Notes: a model not told the origin generated them from the sequence alone. 64,000 bases of DNA from Actinoplanes octamycinicus (GCF_014205225.1 NZ_JACHNB010000001.1:5375501-5439500), one strand, 5' to 3'. Positions 48,462 to 57,709 are shown, numbered from the stretch's first letter. Program-made: numbers and translations.

Positions 48462-51394
48462 TGGAGACGATCCGGCCGATTGACCTCCCGTTCGAGTGCC
48501 ACCGGTGCGGGCACCGGCAGCGGGCCGCGTGGTCGCTGGTCACCCGGGTGTCCGCGGACGACTCGTGGCAGCAACTGCGGGCGGTGCTGGAGGTGGTCTG
48601 CCCGCAGTGCGGCGGGAGCCGCGTCCCGGCGCTGCCGGCCGTGGTGCTGGAGGGCTCGGACGACGAGGTGCGGCACACCCTCGCCGTGCTGCCGCCGGGC
48701 ATCGACGACCTCGGCCCGCTGCGCGACTTCCTGCCGCCGGAGGCGATCACCCCGCTGCTGCCGGTGCCGTGGCCGGCCGGTCCGGCGGCGGGCCGGCCGA
48801 TCGTCGAGGCGGCACGGGACCATCCGGAGACGGCCGCCCGGGCGCGGCGCAACCGGATCATGGCGGGGCTGGAGCGGCTGCTCGGCTCGCCGACCGCGCA
48901 CGACGCCGGGCGGGCCGTAGCCGACTGCCCGGAGCTGCGGACGCCGCTCGCCGCCGAGGTGGGCGCCGAGTGGGTCGCGCTCATCCCGCCGGAGGGCGAC
49001 GCGCTCGGCCAGGCGATCACCCGGCTGCTCGCCGAGCTGGCCGGCGGCGCCGACGTCGCCACGGCACACCAGCGATACCTCGACGACTCGACGGCCGCCC
49101 GGGAAGCCATCCGGGACGCCGCCCTGGACCACGTGGAGTGGCTGACCGCGCACCCGGACGCCCCGGTGGACGAGTGGGACGCGCTCGCCGAGCGGACCCA
49201 GCACCTGTTCGGGATCGCCGGCGACACCGATGAACTCGCCCGGCACCTGCTGCGGGTCGGCAACACCCTGCTGCTGCGCCCGGACCGGACCCGGGACGAC
49301 CACGCGCGCGCGGCGGCGCTGCTGGAGCGGAGCCATCAGCTGGCGGCCACGCTGGACGACGCCGAGCTGTCTGCCGCGGTCGCGTCGAGTCTGGCCCACG
49401 CGATCGGCCGGACCGACATCCCGACCGAGACCGACCTGCGCCGGGCGGCGGCGCTGCAGGACGAGGTGGTGCGCGGCCAGCGGGCGGCCGGTGACCCCGC
49501 CGCCCTGGCGATGGCGCTGACCAACCACGCGGTGGTGCTGCTCCGGCTGGCGACCTTCCGGCGCGACGCGGCGCGGGAGGAGACGTTGCGGCAGGGCGTG
49601 ACGTTGCTCGAGGAGGCGCTGCCGTTGCGGACGCCGGAGCGTGACCCGCTCGGCTGGGCGTACACCGCGGCGAACCTGGCGCAGACCCGGCGGATGCTGG
49701 GCGACGACGACCCGGCCCAGGCCGCGCGGGTGCAGCGAGCGGCCGCGGACATCTTCGCCGCGGCGGGCGAGACGGAGAACGCCGTGGAGGCCCGGATCCA
49801 CCTCGGCCGGGCCCTGGTCGACCGGGCGCGGGCCGGCGGCGCCGACCGCGACGCCCTGCTGGCGGAGGCCGCCGCGCTCGCCGAGCAGCCCGGGAACCCG
49901 CTGCAGCTGGCACAGTTCGCCCAGATCAGCGTCCGTGTCGCCGAGGAGCGGCACGGACGCACGCCGGAGCTGGTCGAGCCGCTCGCCACCGCACTCGGCC
50001 GGATCGATCCGCGCTGGGCGCCGGACGAGGCGCTGTCCACCGCCGAGCAACTGGCCACGCTGCACGCCGAACTGGACCAGTGGCCGGAGGCGTGCCGGGC
50101 CTACGACCACTGCCTCGCCGTCCAGGAGGCGGTGCTGGACGCCTCGCCGGACCGGGGCGTCCGGCTCGACATGCTGGCCGCCGCGCCCCGGCTGGCTCGC
50201 GGCGCCGCGTTCGCCCGGGTCCGGGCGGGCGACCCGACCGGCGCGGTGGAGCTGCTGGAACGGACCCGGCTGCGGGCCTTCGAGGCGATCGGCGGCGACC
50301 TGGCCGCCGGGCTGAGCCTGCTCACCTGGCAGCAGCCCACGCTGGCGGACATCGGCCAGGCCGCCACCCCGGACTGCCCGCTCACCTACGTGGTCACCAC
50401 CCCGGGCGGCTCGGCGGTCCTGCTGGTCCGCCGCGACGAGACCGGCCAGGTTGTCGCCGAGGCCCACGACTCGGAGCTGACCTCGGCGACCTTCATCGAC
50501 CTGCTGCTCGACGTCGGGGAACCGGAACGCGGCCTGATCACCGCGCAGGCCGCCGGGGAGCCGGTGCACGCGGCCGTCGAGCGGCTCGCCGAGCCGCTCG
50601 GCCGGCTGCTCCAGCCGGTCGTCGACGCCGCCGCCCCGGACCGGCTGCTGCTCGTCCCGTGCGGCCCGATGGCGCTGATGCCGTGGCCGGCCGCCCGGCT
50701 GCGGGACGCGCCGGTCATCTCGGTGGTGCCGTCGGCGGCCGCCGCGGTGCTGAGCCGCCGCCGGATCGACGCGGCCGCGAGCGGCCGGCACACCGGGCGG
50801 GTGGTGGTCTTCGCCGACCCGGCGCGCGACGACGTCCCGCCGCTGCGCGGGGCCCGCGCCGAGGCCGAGCGGATCCACGCCGAGTTCGGCGACCGGGTGG
50901 TGGTCCGCGGCGGGGCCGAGGCGACCCGGGACGAGCTGATCCGGCTGGCCCCGGACGCCTGGCTGCTGCACCTCTCCTGCCACGGCTACAACGACCCGAT
51001 GGGCTACGAGGCGATGCGCCTGCTGCTCAGCGGCGGCGACCTCACCCTCGACGACCTGCGCGCCATGCCCCGGCTGCGAGCCCGGCTGGTCACCCTGAGC
51101 GCGTGCCAGACCGGGCACGCCGACCTGGTCCGGCTCTCCGACGACATGATCGGGCTGCCGGTCACCCTGCTGGCCGCCGGCTCGGCCGCGGTCCTGGCCA
51201 CCCTCTGGCCGGTGCACGACCGGGCCACCGCGAAGCTGATCGACCGGATGTACCGGGAACTTGCCCGGATGATCGCGGCCGGCGAACCGGACGACGTGCC
51301 GCTCGCGCTGCACCGCGCCCAGCGGTGGCTGAGCACCCAGCCGCGGTACCGGCACCCCGCCTACTGGGCCGCCTTCTACCTGCTCGGCGTCTGA
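48461..51394 (+). CDS. CHAT-domain caspase-like protease with CpXC-type zinc ribbon and TPR region
   Basis: 977 residues. The N-terminal zinc ribbon pairs FECHRCGHRQ and VVCPQCGGSR (about 12-55), like CpXC domains. A long helical stretch (about 230-620) contains degenerate TPR repeats (for example LAMALTNHAVVLLRL and WAYTAANLAQTRRML). The CHAT domain occupies about 690-977, with the catalytic pair His 841 in LHLSCHGYND and Cys 882 in LSACQTG. CHAT proteases are caspase-related cysteine peptidases; bacterial members act in regulated cleavage, including defence and cell death. No signal peptide, so cytoplasmic. Its start overlaps the S15 stop, and the Vps62-like membrane protein begins 54 bases after it. 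Confidence 0.92.
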   Translation: METIRPIDLPFECHRCGHRQRAAWSLVTRVSADDSWQQLRAVLEVVCPQCGGSRVPALPAVVLEGSDDEVRHTLAVLPPGIDDLGPLRDFLPPEAITPLLPVPWPAGPAAGRPIVEAARDHPETAARARRNRIMAGLERLLGSPTAHDAGRAVADCPELRTPLAAEVGAEWVALIPPEGDALGQAITRLLAELAGGADVATAHQRYLDDSTAAREAIRDAALDHVEWLTAHPDAPVDEWDALAERTQHLFGIAGDTDELARHLLRVGNTLLLRPDRTRDDHARAAALLERSHQLAATLDDAELSAAVASSLAHAIGRTDIPTETDLRRAAALQDEVVRGQRAAGDPAALAMALTNHAVVLLRLATFRRDAAREETLRQGVTLLEEALPLRTPERDPLGWAYTAANLAQTRRMLGDDDPAQAARVQRAAADIFAAAGETENAVEARIHLGRALVDRARAGGADRDALLAEAAALAEQPGNPLQLAQFAQISVRVAEERHGRTPELVEPLATALGRIDPRWAPDEALSTAEQLATLHAELDQWPEACRAYDHCLAVQEAVLDASPDRGVRLDMLAAAPRLARGAAFARVRAGDPTGAVELLERTRLRAFEAIGGDLAAGLSLLTWQQPTLADIGQAATPDCPLTYVVTTPGGSAVLLVRRDETGQVVAEAHDSELTSATFIDLLLDVGEPERGLITAQAAGEPVHAAVERLAEPLGRLLQPVVDAAAPDRLLLVPCGPMALMPWPAARLRDAPVISVVPSAAAAVLSRRRIDAAASGRHTGRVVVFADPARDDVPPLRGARAEAERIHAEFGDRVVVRGGAEATRDELIRLAPDAWLLHLSCHGYNDPMGYEAMRLLLSGGDLTLDDLRAMPRLRARLVTLSACQTGHADLVRLSDDMIGLPVTLLAAGSAAVLATLWPVHDRATAKLIDRMYRELARMIAAGEPDDVPLALHRAQRWLSTQPRYRHPAYWAAFYLLGV

Positions 51395-51448
51395 CCAGCC
51401 GGCCCGGATAACCTCAGGCACAGGTCGTGGGGGAGGGACTGAAGCTTG

Positions 51449-53182
51449 GTGAGCGAGGACGACCTGATCCTGCTGCGGGCGTACGAGCCGGTGGCCCGGT
51501 TCACCGAGGGCGAGTGGTTCTACCCGGTCTCCGTCGAGCGCTACGTCAGCCGGGCCGGCCTGTGGCGTTCGGTGCCCGGCACCGGCCCGGTCCGGGTGGC
51601 CGAGGCCGGCGACCTGACCCTGGAGAAGCTCGCGGCGGCCGGCACCGGCGCGCTGTCCGGGATCAGCGGGACCGAGAAGCACCTGGCGCACATCCCGCTG
51701 CGGGAGCGCCCGCCGCATCTGCCCCGGGCCAGCCGGCTCGCCTCGGTCGGGCTGACCGCCCGGCTGGTCGACGCGCTGAACCGGTTCTCGCTGCTGTTCC
51801 GGGGCAGCCTGCCGGGCGGCAGCGCGGCCCACTCCTTCCTGCTGCAGCGTGACCATCTGGAACCGCACCGGCCCACCTACTACGGCCGGGTGCTGCGCGA
51901 CGACCCGTGGATCGTCTGCCAGTACTGGTTCTTCTACAGCTTCAACAACTGGCGGTCGGCGTTCGGCGGGGTCAACGAGCACGAGGGCGACTGGGAGCAG
52001 GTCACCGTCTACCTGGACGGGACCGGGGTGACCGACCGGGACGGGCTGCCGCCGGCCCGCTGGGTGGTGTTCTCCGCGCACGACGAGGTCGGCGACGACC
52101 TGCGGCGCCGCTGGGACGACCCGGACCTGACGCTGGCCGAGGACCGGCATCCGGTGGTGTTCGTCGGGGCCGGCTCGCACTCCGGGGCGTACCTGCCCGG
52201 CGACTACCTGATCACGGTGAAGCCGCCGAAACTGCGCGGCCTGGTCACCGCGCTGCGCTGGTCGGCGCGGCTGCTCGCGCCCTGGTCCGCGGAGGACCGG
52301 CGGACGCTGGGGATCCCGTACGTCGACTACGCCCGCGGCGACGGCCGGGCGATCGGGCCCGGCCAGGACGAGGGCTGGCACCCGGTGCTGATCGGCGACG
52401 ACACGCCGTGGGTGCGCGACTTCCGCGGGCTGTGGGGCCGGGACACCCGGGACCGGCTCGGCGGGGAACGCGGGCCGGCCGGTCCGCGCTACTCCCGGGA
52501 CGGGATCGTGCGGCCGGCCTGGTCCGACCCGGTGGGCTGGGCCGGCCTGGCCAAGGTGGTGCCGAACCCGGCCGCCGGGCAACGGCTCGTCGAGATCCGT
52601 ACCAAACGGAACAACGACCGGCTGGCGGCCCTGGACCGCGAGATCGACACCCTCCGCGACGACCTGGCGGTGGCCGCGGCCGGCCTGCCGGCGGCCGCGC
52701 CCGAGGTGCGTGCCCTGGCCGCCGCCGAGCAGCGGCTGCTCGCCCTGCGGATGGAACGCACCCGGCTGGCCGACGAGCAGCAGCGGACCGCGACCGCCGG
52801 ACCGGTCGCCGAGGATCCGCACGCGCACCTGATGCACCGGCGGCTGCCGATGGAGAGCGCGACCGGCTTCCTCGGCCGGGCCCGGTCCTGGTGGGCGGTG
52901 CTGAGCACGCCGCTGATCCTGTGGGCGATCGGCGCGCTGGTGTCGCCGCTGCCGATCGCCGGCAAGCAGACCGCGCTGATCCTGCTCCTGCTGCTGCTCG
53001 TGGTCGAGGGCCTGGTCCGCGAGAAACTGCTCGCCGTGCTGCTGCGCCTGGTCCTGGCCGGCGCCCTGCTGGCCACCCTGGCGCTGCTCTGGTTCGACGG
53101 CCGCTACGTGGTCAACTTCGCCTTCTTCTTCGCCGCCGTCCTGGTCCTGCTCGTCAATCTCCGCGAGGCCTGGCGCCGCTAG
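51449..53182 (+). CDS. Vps62-like protein with coiled coil and C-terminal membrane segments
   Basis: 577 residues. The N-terminal 340 residues carry QYWFFYSFNNWR and NEHEGDWEQVTVYL (HEGDWE at about 178-183), the signature of Vps62-related (DUF946-like) beta-rich domains. A charged coiled coil follows (about 385-445, RLAALDREIDTLRDDLAVAA) and then four hydrophobic segments (about 475-575). I do not know a function for bacterial members. HEGDWE is close to the GHRHDWE motif of NLP cytolysins, but that is motif-level resemblance only. GTG at 51449 has GGGAGGG upstream. It is the third gene after the S15 and CHAT genes, so it may be a membrane partner or substrate of the CHAT protease. Confidence 0.72.
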   Translation: MSEDDLILLRAYEPVARFTEGEWFYPVSVERYVSRAGLWRSVPGTGPVRVAEAGDLTLEKLAAAGTGALSGISGTEKHLAHIPLRERPPHLPRASRLASVGLTARLVDALNRFSLLFRGSLPGGSAAHSFLLQRDHLEPHRPTYYGRVLRDDPWIVCQYWFFYSFNNWRSAFGGVNEHEGDWEQVTVYLDGTGVTDRDGLPPARWVVFSAHDEVGDDLRRRWDDPDLTLAEDRHPVVFVGAGSHSGAYLPGDYLITVKPPKLRGLVTALRWSARLLAPWSAEDRRTLGIPYVDYARGDGRAIGPGQDEGWHPVLIGDDTPWVRDFRGLWGRDTRDRLGGERGPAGPRYSRDGIVRPAWSDPVGWAGLAKVVPNPAAGQRLVEIRTKRNNDRLAALDREIDTLRDDLAVAAAGLPAAAPEVRALAAAEQRLLALRMERTRLADEQQRTATAGPVAEDPHAHLMHRRLPMESATGFLGRARSWWAVLSTPLILWAIGALVSPLPIAGKQTALILLLLLLVVEGLVREKLLAVLLRLVLAGALLATLALLWFDGRYVVNFAFFFAAVLVLLVNLREAWRR

Positions 53183-53203
53183 GGCGGGTCACGAGACACG
53201 CCC
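53182..53203. terminator. imperfect hairpin after the Vps62-like gene
   Basis: GGGCG (53182-53186) pairs with CGCCC (53199-53203), with a GT/AC pair inside. It probably separated the convergent genes before the IS arrived; the IS begins four bases further on. Confidence 0.4.
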
Positions 53204-53206
53204 TAG
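53203..53206. repeat. left target-site duplication CTAG
   Basis: CTAG directly precedes the left end of the IS element, matching CTAG at 55014-55017 on the right. Confidence 0.85.
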
Positions 53207-55013
53207 GTGACTGGTGTTAAACGCGGGTTGATCAGAGTCTTGATCGGCCCGCGTTGTTGTTGAGCGGTGGTTGTGGGTCGGGGTTTGTCCTGTTGGCGGG
53301 TTGGAGAGTTGCTGGTGAGCGGTGGGTTCCGACTGTCAGGTGAGGGCCCAGCCTTGGAGTTGGTGGGTGAGGCCGAGGGCGGCGAGGCGGGCGAGGTTGG
53401 TGGCGGCTGCTAGGAGGGTGAAGTCGGCGGCGACGCGGTGGAGTCCGCGCATGCGGGCGTGGCGTCCGCCGTGGCGGCGGCGCATCAGGTGGGCGATCTT
53501 GCGTTCGACTTTGGGTCGGGTGGCTTGGTAGTCGGCTTTCCAGGCGGGGTCGGTCTGTCGGGTGCGGGCGGCGGCCAGGTGGGTTTCCCAGCGGCTGATG
53601 GTGATGTGCCGGCCGGTTTTCGCTGTGGTGCATTGCGGGCGTAGCGGGCAGTCGGTGCAGGCGGCGCCGAAGTCGGCTTGGCCGGCGTGCCGGTCATGGC
53701 CGGTGATCGGGCGGATCGTGGTGGTGACCTGGTTCGGGCAGGTCACCGTGGCGTTGTCGAGGTTGACGGTGAACTGGTCCTTGGTGAATTTGCCGCCGGG
53801 GGCGACCGGGGCTTGGACCTTGGTTTTGATGTCGATCTCGGCGTGGTGCAGCAGTGCGAGGACTTCGCCGGCGCCGTAGGCGCTGTCGCCGTAGACCGCT
53901 GGGTCACCGGCCGGTGTGGTGTCGCAGTCGTCGGCGGGTGCGCTGGTGAGGTCGGTGATCAGGTTCGGGGCGGCTGCGGCGTCGCCGGTGTTGCCCGCGG
54001 TGACCTGGGTGGCGGTGATGATCTCGCTGTCCGGGTCGATGGCGAGGTGGGCTTTGTAGCCGTCGAAGCCGTGGTGCTGGGTTTTGTGGCCGTGCCGGGC
54101 CTGCGGGTCAACAGTGGAGATCACCCGGTCGGCGGCGACTTTGCGGGCGATCCGCAGCCTGCCGTCGTCGCCGGTTTCCAGATCCTGACCCAGCACGGTG
54201 GCCAGCAACGTCATCGCCTCAGCGACTGGTGCCGGAAGTTCTTCACGGCCGTCAAGAGCGGCGAGTAGCGCATAGCCGTCCCGGGCCCGGGAATCGATCA
54301 CCGCTTCCCGGGCGGTCTTGTCGTCCCAATCCACCACCGGTTTCCCGGTGCTGGTGTAGTCGTCGCCGCTGGTCAGCAGACTGCGTAGCTCAGCGGCCAG
54401 GTCACGGCCGGCGGCGGTGAGCAGGCCGCGGATCGCCGAGCGGAGCAGCGTGATCGTGTCCATCGTGGCAACTGCGTCATACAACGGTGTCGAGTCCAGG
54501 ACCCGGCGCCGGCCCAACAGCCCCGCCTGGCGGGCCGCGGCGAGCGCCACCTCGAAGATCCGGTCCGGACGCGGCGAGCGGCGTAGCCGTTCGCGCATGT
54601 CGACCAGCACCGTGTGCACGAACCCGACCCGGCCGGTGTCCCAGTCACCGACCCCGGCCGCGTACCGCCAGCGGGCATCGAAGGTGAACCGGTCGACCGC
54701 TTCCCGATCCGACAACCCTTCCAGACGCTGCAGCACCATCACCGTCGCGACCACCGACGGCGGCACCGACCGCCGCCCGACCTGCGCGAACAGGTCAGCG
54801 AACAGGCCGTCCGGGAACAGCCGGTCCCGATGCTCGTGCAGGAACACGAAGATCGAGTTAGGGGCGAGAACGTCCCCGCAGAACCGGCTGATCGGGTCGG
54901 CAAGGCCTGACTGCTGCGACGCCCTACCCAACGTCATCCCAGCAAACTATCTAAAATAGAAGCAAAGCTATATCCATTACGCGAGTGACAAACCAGCGTT
55001 TAACACCAGTCAC
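53207..55013. mobile_element. IS1182-like insertion sequence, complete
   Basis: 1807 bp. The left end GTGACTGGTGTTAAACGC is matched by an inverted copy at the right end (GCGTTTAACACCAGTCAC, 54996-55013), with further partial matching inward. It is flanked by CTAG on both sides. One long transposase gene is on the minus strand. The ends are AT-richer than the host sequence, and the internal GC looks a few percent lower. Confidence 0.93.
53336..54937 (-). CDS. IS1182-family transposase
   Basis: 533 residues, intact. The N-terminal domain (FLHEHRDRLFPDGLFADLFA, then LQRLEGLSDREAVDRFTFDA) is followed by the DDE-type catalytic core: RRVLDSTPLYDAVA (first Asp), AVYGDSAYGAGEVL (second Asp) and the C-terminal helix with the Glu in RPKVERKIAHLMRRRHGGRH. 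A cysteine-rich insertion (CTDCPLRPQCTT) lies before that helix, typical of IS1182 transposases. It cuts and joins the element's ends. Complete, undamaged ends and matching duplications suggest recent insertion. Confidence 0.95.
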   Translation of the reverse strand: MTLGRASQQSGLADPISRFCGDVLAPNSIFVFLHEHRDRLFPDGLFADLFAQVGRRSVPPSVVATVMVLQRLEGLSDREAVDRFTFDARWRYAAGVGDWDTGRVGFVHTVLVDMRERLRRSPRPDRIFEVALAAARQAGLLGRRRVLDSTPLYDAVATMDTITLLRSAIRGLLTAAGRDLAAELRSLLTSGDDYTSTGKPVVDWDDKTAREAVIDSRARDGYALLAALDGREELPAPVAEAMTLLATVLGQDLETGDDGRLRIARKVAADRVISTVDPQARHGHKTQHHGFDGYKAHLAIDPDSEIITATQVTAGNTGDAAAAPNLITDLTSAPADDCDTTPAGDPAVYGDSAYGAGEVLALLHHAEIDIKTKVQAPVAPGGKFTKDQFTVNLDNATVTCPNQVTTTIRPITGHDRHAGQADFGAACTDCPLRPQCTTAKTGRHITISRWETHLAAARTRQTDPAWKADYQATRPKVERKIAHLMRRRHGGRHARMRGLHRVAADFTLLAAATNLARLAALGLTHQLQGWALT

Positions 55014-55017
55014 CTAG
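55014..55017. repeat. right target-site duplication CTAG, contains a stop codon
   Basis: CTAG at the right end of the IS. Its first three bases are, on the minus strand, the TAG stop of the gene at 55014-55688, so the duplication preserved the stop. Confidence 0.85.
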
Positions 55018-55688
55018 CCGAGGTCGACCGTCACCGGCTCGCCGGTGCGATAACCGAACAGGCGCCGGCGGCGGACGCGGGCGGTGACCGTGATCCCGGT
55101 GCGGACCGCGGCGCCGGCCGGGCTGCGCACCACCATGACGAACCGGTACGCCCCGGCGACCGGCGTGTGCCGCCCCCGCCGGATGATCCATGCCGGGTCG
55201 GCGCGCAGCGGCCGCAGTGCCTCGACCAGCGGCTCCGAGCCCTGCCGCACCCGGGTCCGCTCCACCGACCCGAGCGACGCCTCCACCCCGAGCAGGCTCA
55301 GCTGCGGCCCGAACCGGAACCGGTCGGTGAGCTGCGCGGTGTCGGTGACCCGGTCCGGCGCCATCGACCAGGCCACCGCCTCACCGTCGTCACAGGTCAG
55401 CGCGACGCCCAGGGTGACCGAGGCGAACGGCGCGTCGTCGTCACCGGTCACCGTCAGCGCCAGATGGGTCAGCCGGTAGTCGAACGCGCCCGCCTCGGCG
55501 GCCAGGAACATACGCCCGTCGTCGTCCAGGTCGCCCGGGCCGAGCGGGACGGCCAGCGGGCCGCCCAGGAACAGCCGCCCGGACAGTTCCGCCGGGCCGG
55601 CCGGCTCGCCCGGGCCGCGCACCTCGACCGGCTCCCGGAGCAGGGTGATCGGCTGCCGCTCGAGGTGCGGAAGGACGAGTTCCGGCAT
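55014..55688 (-). CDS. uncharacterised soluble protein divergent from GMC oxidoreductase
   Basis: 224 residues, no signal peptide or membrane span. Beta-rich with alternating hydrophobic strands (GAFDYRLTHLALTVTGDDDA, then ASVTLGVALTC). I do not recognise a family. The start (MPELVLPHLERQPITLLREP) is reliable: the 78-bp gap to the divergent GMC gene leaves little room upstream. The stop codon TAG belongs to the IS target duplication, so the product is unchanged by the insertion. It may be functionally linked to the GMC gene through shared regulation; no evidence beyond the arrangement. Confidence 0.7.
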   Translation of the reverse strand: MPELVLPHLERQPITLLREPVEVRGPGEPAGPAELSGRLFLGGPLAVPLGPGDLDDDGRMFLAAEAGAFDYRLTHLALTVTGDDDAPFASVTLGVALTCDDGEAVAWSMAPDRVTDTAQLTDRFRFGPQLSLLGVEASLGSVERTRVRQGSEPLVEALRPLRADPAWIIRRGRHTPVAGAYRFVMVVRSPAGAAVRTGITVTARVRRRRLFGYRTGEPVTVDLG

Positions 55689-55766
55689 CGGGTCTCCTCG
55701 CAGGACGGTGGGTTAGATTGATGGCCATCCCAGCCTTCTCCAGTGCAGAAGAAGGAGGACCGCCCC

Positions 55767-57692
55767 GTGACTCCGGACCAGATGACCGTGTTGCGGCTGC
55801 TCTGCGACACCGTAGTCCCCTCGATCGACCATCCCGACGACGCCGACGGCTTCTGGGCGCGCCGCGCCACCGACCTCGGGGTCGACCAGGCGCTGCTGGC
55901 CACCCTGCCGCCCGAGCAGCTGCCGCTGATCGCCGGCCTGCTGGACGCCCTCGCCGGGCAGGGCTTCCTGACCGCCGCGCAGGCGCAGCGCGAGCAGATC
56001 CTGGCCGCCGTGGCGGACGCGGTCGCCCCGCTGACCGCGGCGATCCTGCTGCTGCACTACGGCCTGACCGACGCGCACGGCACCAATCCGAACTGGACCC
56101 GGTTCGGCTATCCCGGCCCGGCCGGCCCGGTCCCGCAGGCCGACCCGCCGGCCATCGTCCCGCTGCGCCCGGACGGCGACCTGGATCTGCGGGCCGACGT
56201 CGTGGTGGTCGGTTCCGGGGCGGGCGGTGGCCTGATCGCCGGCCGGCTCGCCGCGACCGGCGCCCGGGTGGTGGTGCTGGAGGCCGGGCGGTACCGCACC
56301 GAGGCCGACTTCCAGCAGCTGGAGCTGCTGGCGTACCGGAAATCGTACCGGCGCGGCGGCCCGGCCCCGACCGGCGACCTGAACGTCACGCTGATGGCCG
56401 GGTCCGGCCTCGGCGGCGGCACCGTGATCAACTGGACGAACTGCATCCGGACCACCGACCGGGTCCGCCGGCAGTGGGCCGAGCACGGCCTGACCGACCT
56501 GGCCACCCCGGCCTACGACAAGCACCTGGACCGGGTCTGGCAGGAGCTGTCGGTGACCGACCGCTGCTCCGAGTTCAACCGCGCGCACGAGGCGATGCAC
56601 CGCGGCGCCGAGGCGCTCGGCTGGTCGTTCGCCACCGCGTTCCGCAACTGGGACGAGAAACGGCACGACACGCTGCTCGCCGGGCACCTCGGGTTCGGCG
56701 ACCCGTCCGGGGCGAAACGGTCGACGCTCAAGGTCTACCTGGAGCCGGCGGTCACCGAGCACGGCGCCCGGGTGGTCGACGGCTGCCGGGTCGACCGGAT
56801 CTTCACGGAGAACGGCCGGGCGGCCGGCGTGGCCGGCCACTGGACCAGCGAGGACGGTTCGCGGTCCGGCACCGTCCGGGTGGTCGCGCCGACCGTGGTG
56901 GTGGCGGCCGGCTCGCTGGACTCGCCGGGGGTGCTGCTGCGGTCCGGGATCGGCGGCCCGGCCGCCGGGCAGTACCTGCGGCTGCACCCGTGCACGGTCA
57001 CTCTCGGCGACTACGGCACGGACATGCAGGGCTGGTCCGGTCCGCCGCAGGCGGCGCTGGTCGACGAGTTCGCCGCGGTCGAGGACGGCTACGGCTTCCT
57101 GATGGAGAGCGTGCAGTACACCACCGGGCTGGGCGCGTCGGCGGTGCCGTTCACCACCGGCGCCGAGCACAAGCGGGCGATGGCCGACTACCGGAACTAC
57201 GTCTCGTTCATCGGCCTGGTCCGGGACCGCGGGCACGGCCGGGTCACCGCCGACGACGACGGCGGCGGGACCACCGCGTGGTACTCGATCGACGACGAGC
57301 TGGACCGGCGCAACACCCAGCGGGCCATCGAGGCGGAGATCCGGCTGCACCACGCGGCCGGGGCGCGCGGGATCCGGGTGCTCGGGCACGGCCTGCCGCC
57401 CTGGGAGGCCGAGTCCGGCGAGGACCTGGAGGCGTACATCGCGCGGGCGCGGGAGATCCCGCTGCGGGCCGGCGGGGCGGTGCTCTTCTCCGCGCACCAG
57501 ATGGGCAGTTGCCGGATGGGTGACGACCCGGCGACCAGCGTCGCGGACCCGCGCGGCGAGCTGCACGACACCCCCGGCGTGTGGATCGGTGACGCCTCGG
57601 CGTTCCCGACCGCGTCCGGCACCAACCCGATGATCACGATCATGGCGCTGGCGTCACGCACCGCCGAGCACATCAGCGAGGCCGCTCGCTGA
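55767..57692 (+). CDS. GMC-family FAD oxidoreductase (long-chain alcohol oxidase/cholesterol oxidase-like)
   Basis: 641 residues. A helical N-terminal domain of about 130 residues precedes the FAD motif VVVGSGAGGGLIAGRLAATG (about 150), the GMC signature near AGSGLGGGTVINWTNCI, and the C-terminal catalytic region with HQMGSCRMGDDP and the IGDASAFPTASGTNPMITI stretch. The order and N-terminal extension resemble long-chain fatty alcohol oxidases. It oxidises an alcohol with FAD; electron acceptor unknown. GTG at 55767 is set by AAGGAGG at 55752-55758; a GTG at 55743 would overlap that site. Confidence 0.92.
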   Translation: MTPDQMTVLRLLCDTVVPSIDHPDDADGFWARRATDLGVDQALLATLPPEQLPLIAGLLDALAGQGFLTAAQAQREQILAAVADAVAPLTAAILLLHYGLTDAHGTNPNWTRFGYPGPAGPVPQADPPAIVPLRPDGDLDLRADVVVVGSGAGGGLIAGRLAATGARVVVLEAGRYRTEADFQQLELLAYRKSYRRGGPAPTGDLNVTLMAGSGLGGGTVINWTNCIRTTDRVRRQWAEHGLTDLATPAYDKHLDRVWQELSVTDRCSEFNRAHEAMHRGAEALGWSFATAFRNWDEKRHDTLLAGHLGFGDPSGAKRSTLKVYLEPAVTEHGARVVDGCRVDRIFTENGRAAGVAGHWTSEDGSRSGTVRVVAPTVVVAAGSLDSPGVLLRSGIGGPAAGQYLRLHPCTVTLGDYGTDMQGWSGPPQAALVDEFAAVEDGYGFLMESVQYTTGLGASAVPFTTGAEHKRAMADYRNYVSFIGLVRDRGHGRVTADDDGGGTTAWYSIDDELDRRNTQRAIEAEIRLHHAAGARGIRVLGHGLPPWEAESGEDLEAYIARAREIPLRAGGAVLFSAHQMGSCRMGDDPATSVADPRGELHDTPGVWIGDASAFPTASGTNPMITIMALASRTAEHISEAAR

Positions 57693-57709
57693 CAGATCAG
57701 GATCAAGAT

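Noticed and set aside
48383..52837. A 1484-codon antisense open frame opposite the CHAT and Vps62-like genes.
   Set aside because: High GC leaves the opposite strand free of stops. Its product is low-complexity Arg/Gln/Gly/Val, without motifs or ribosome binding site.
44906..53182. Three different genes (44906, 46728, 51449) of exactly 577 codons plus stop.
   Set aside because: Their sequences are unrelated and the lengths depend on start choice. Taken as chance.
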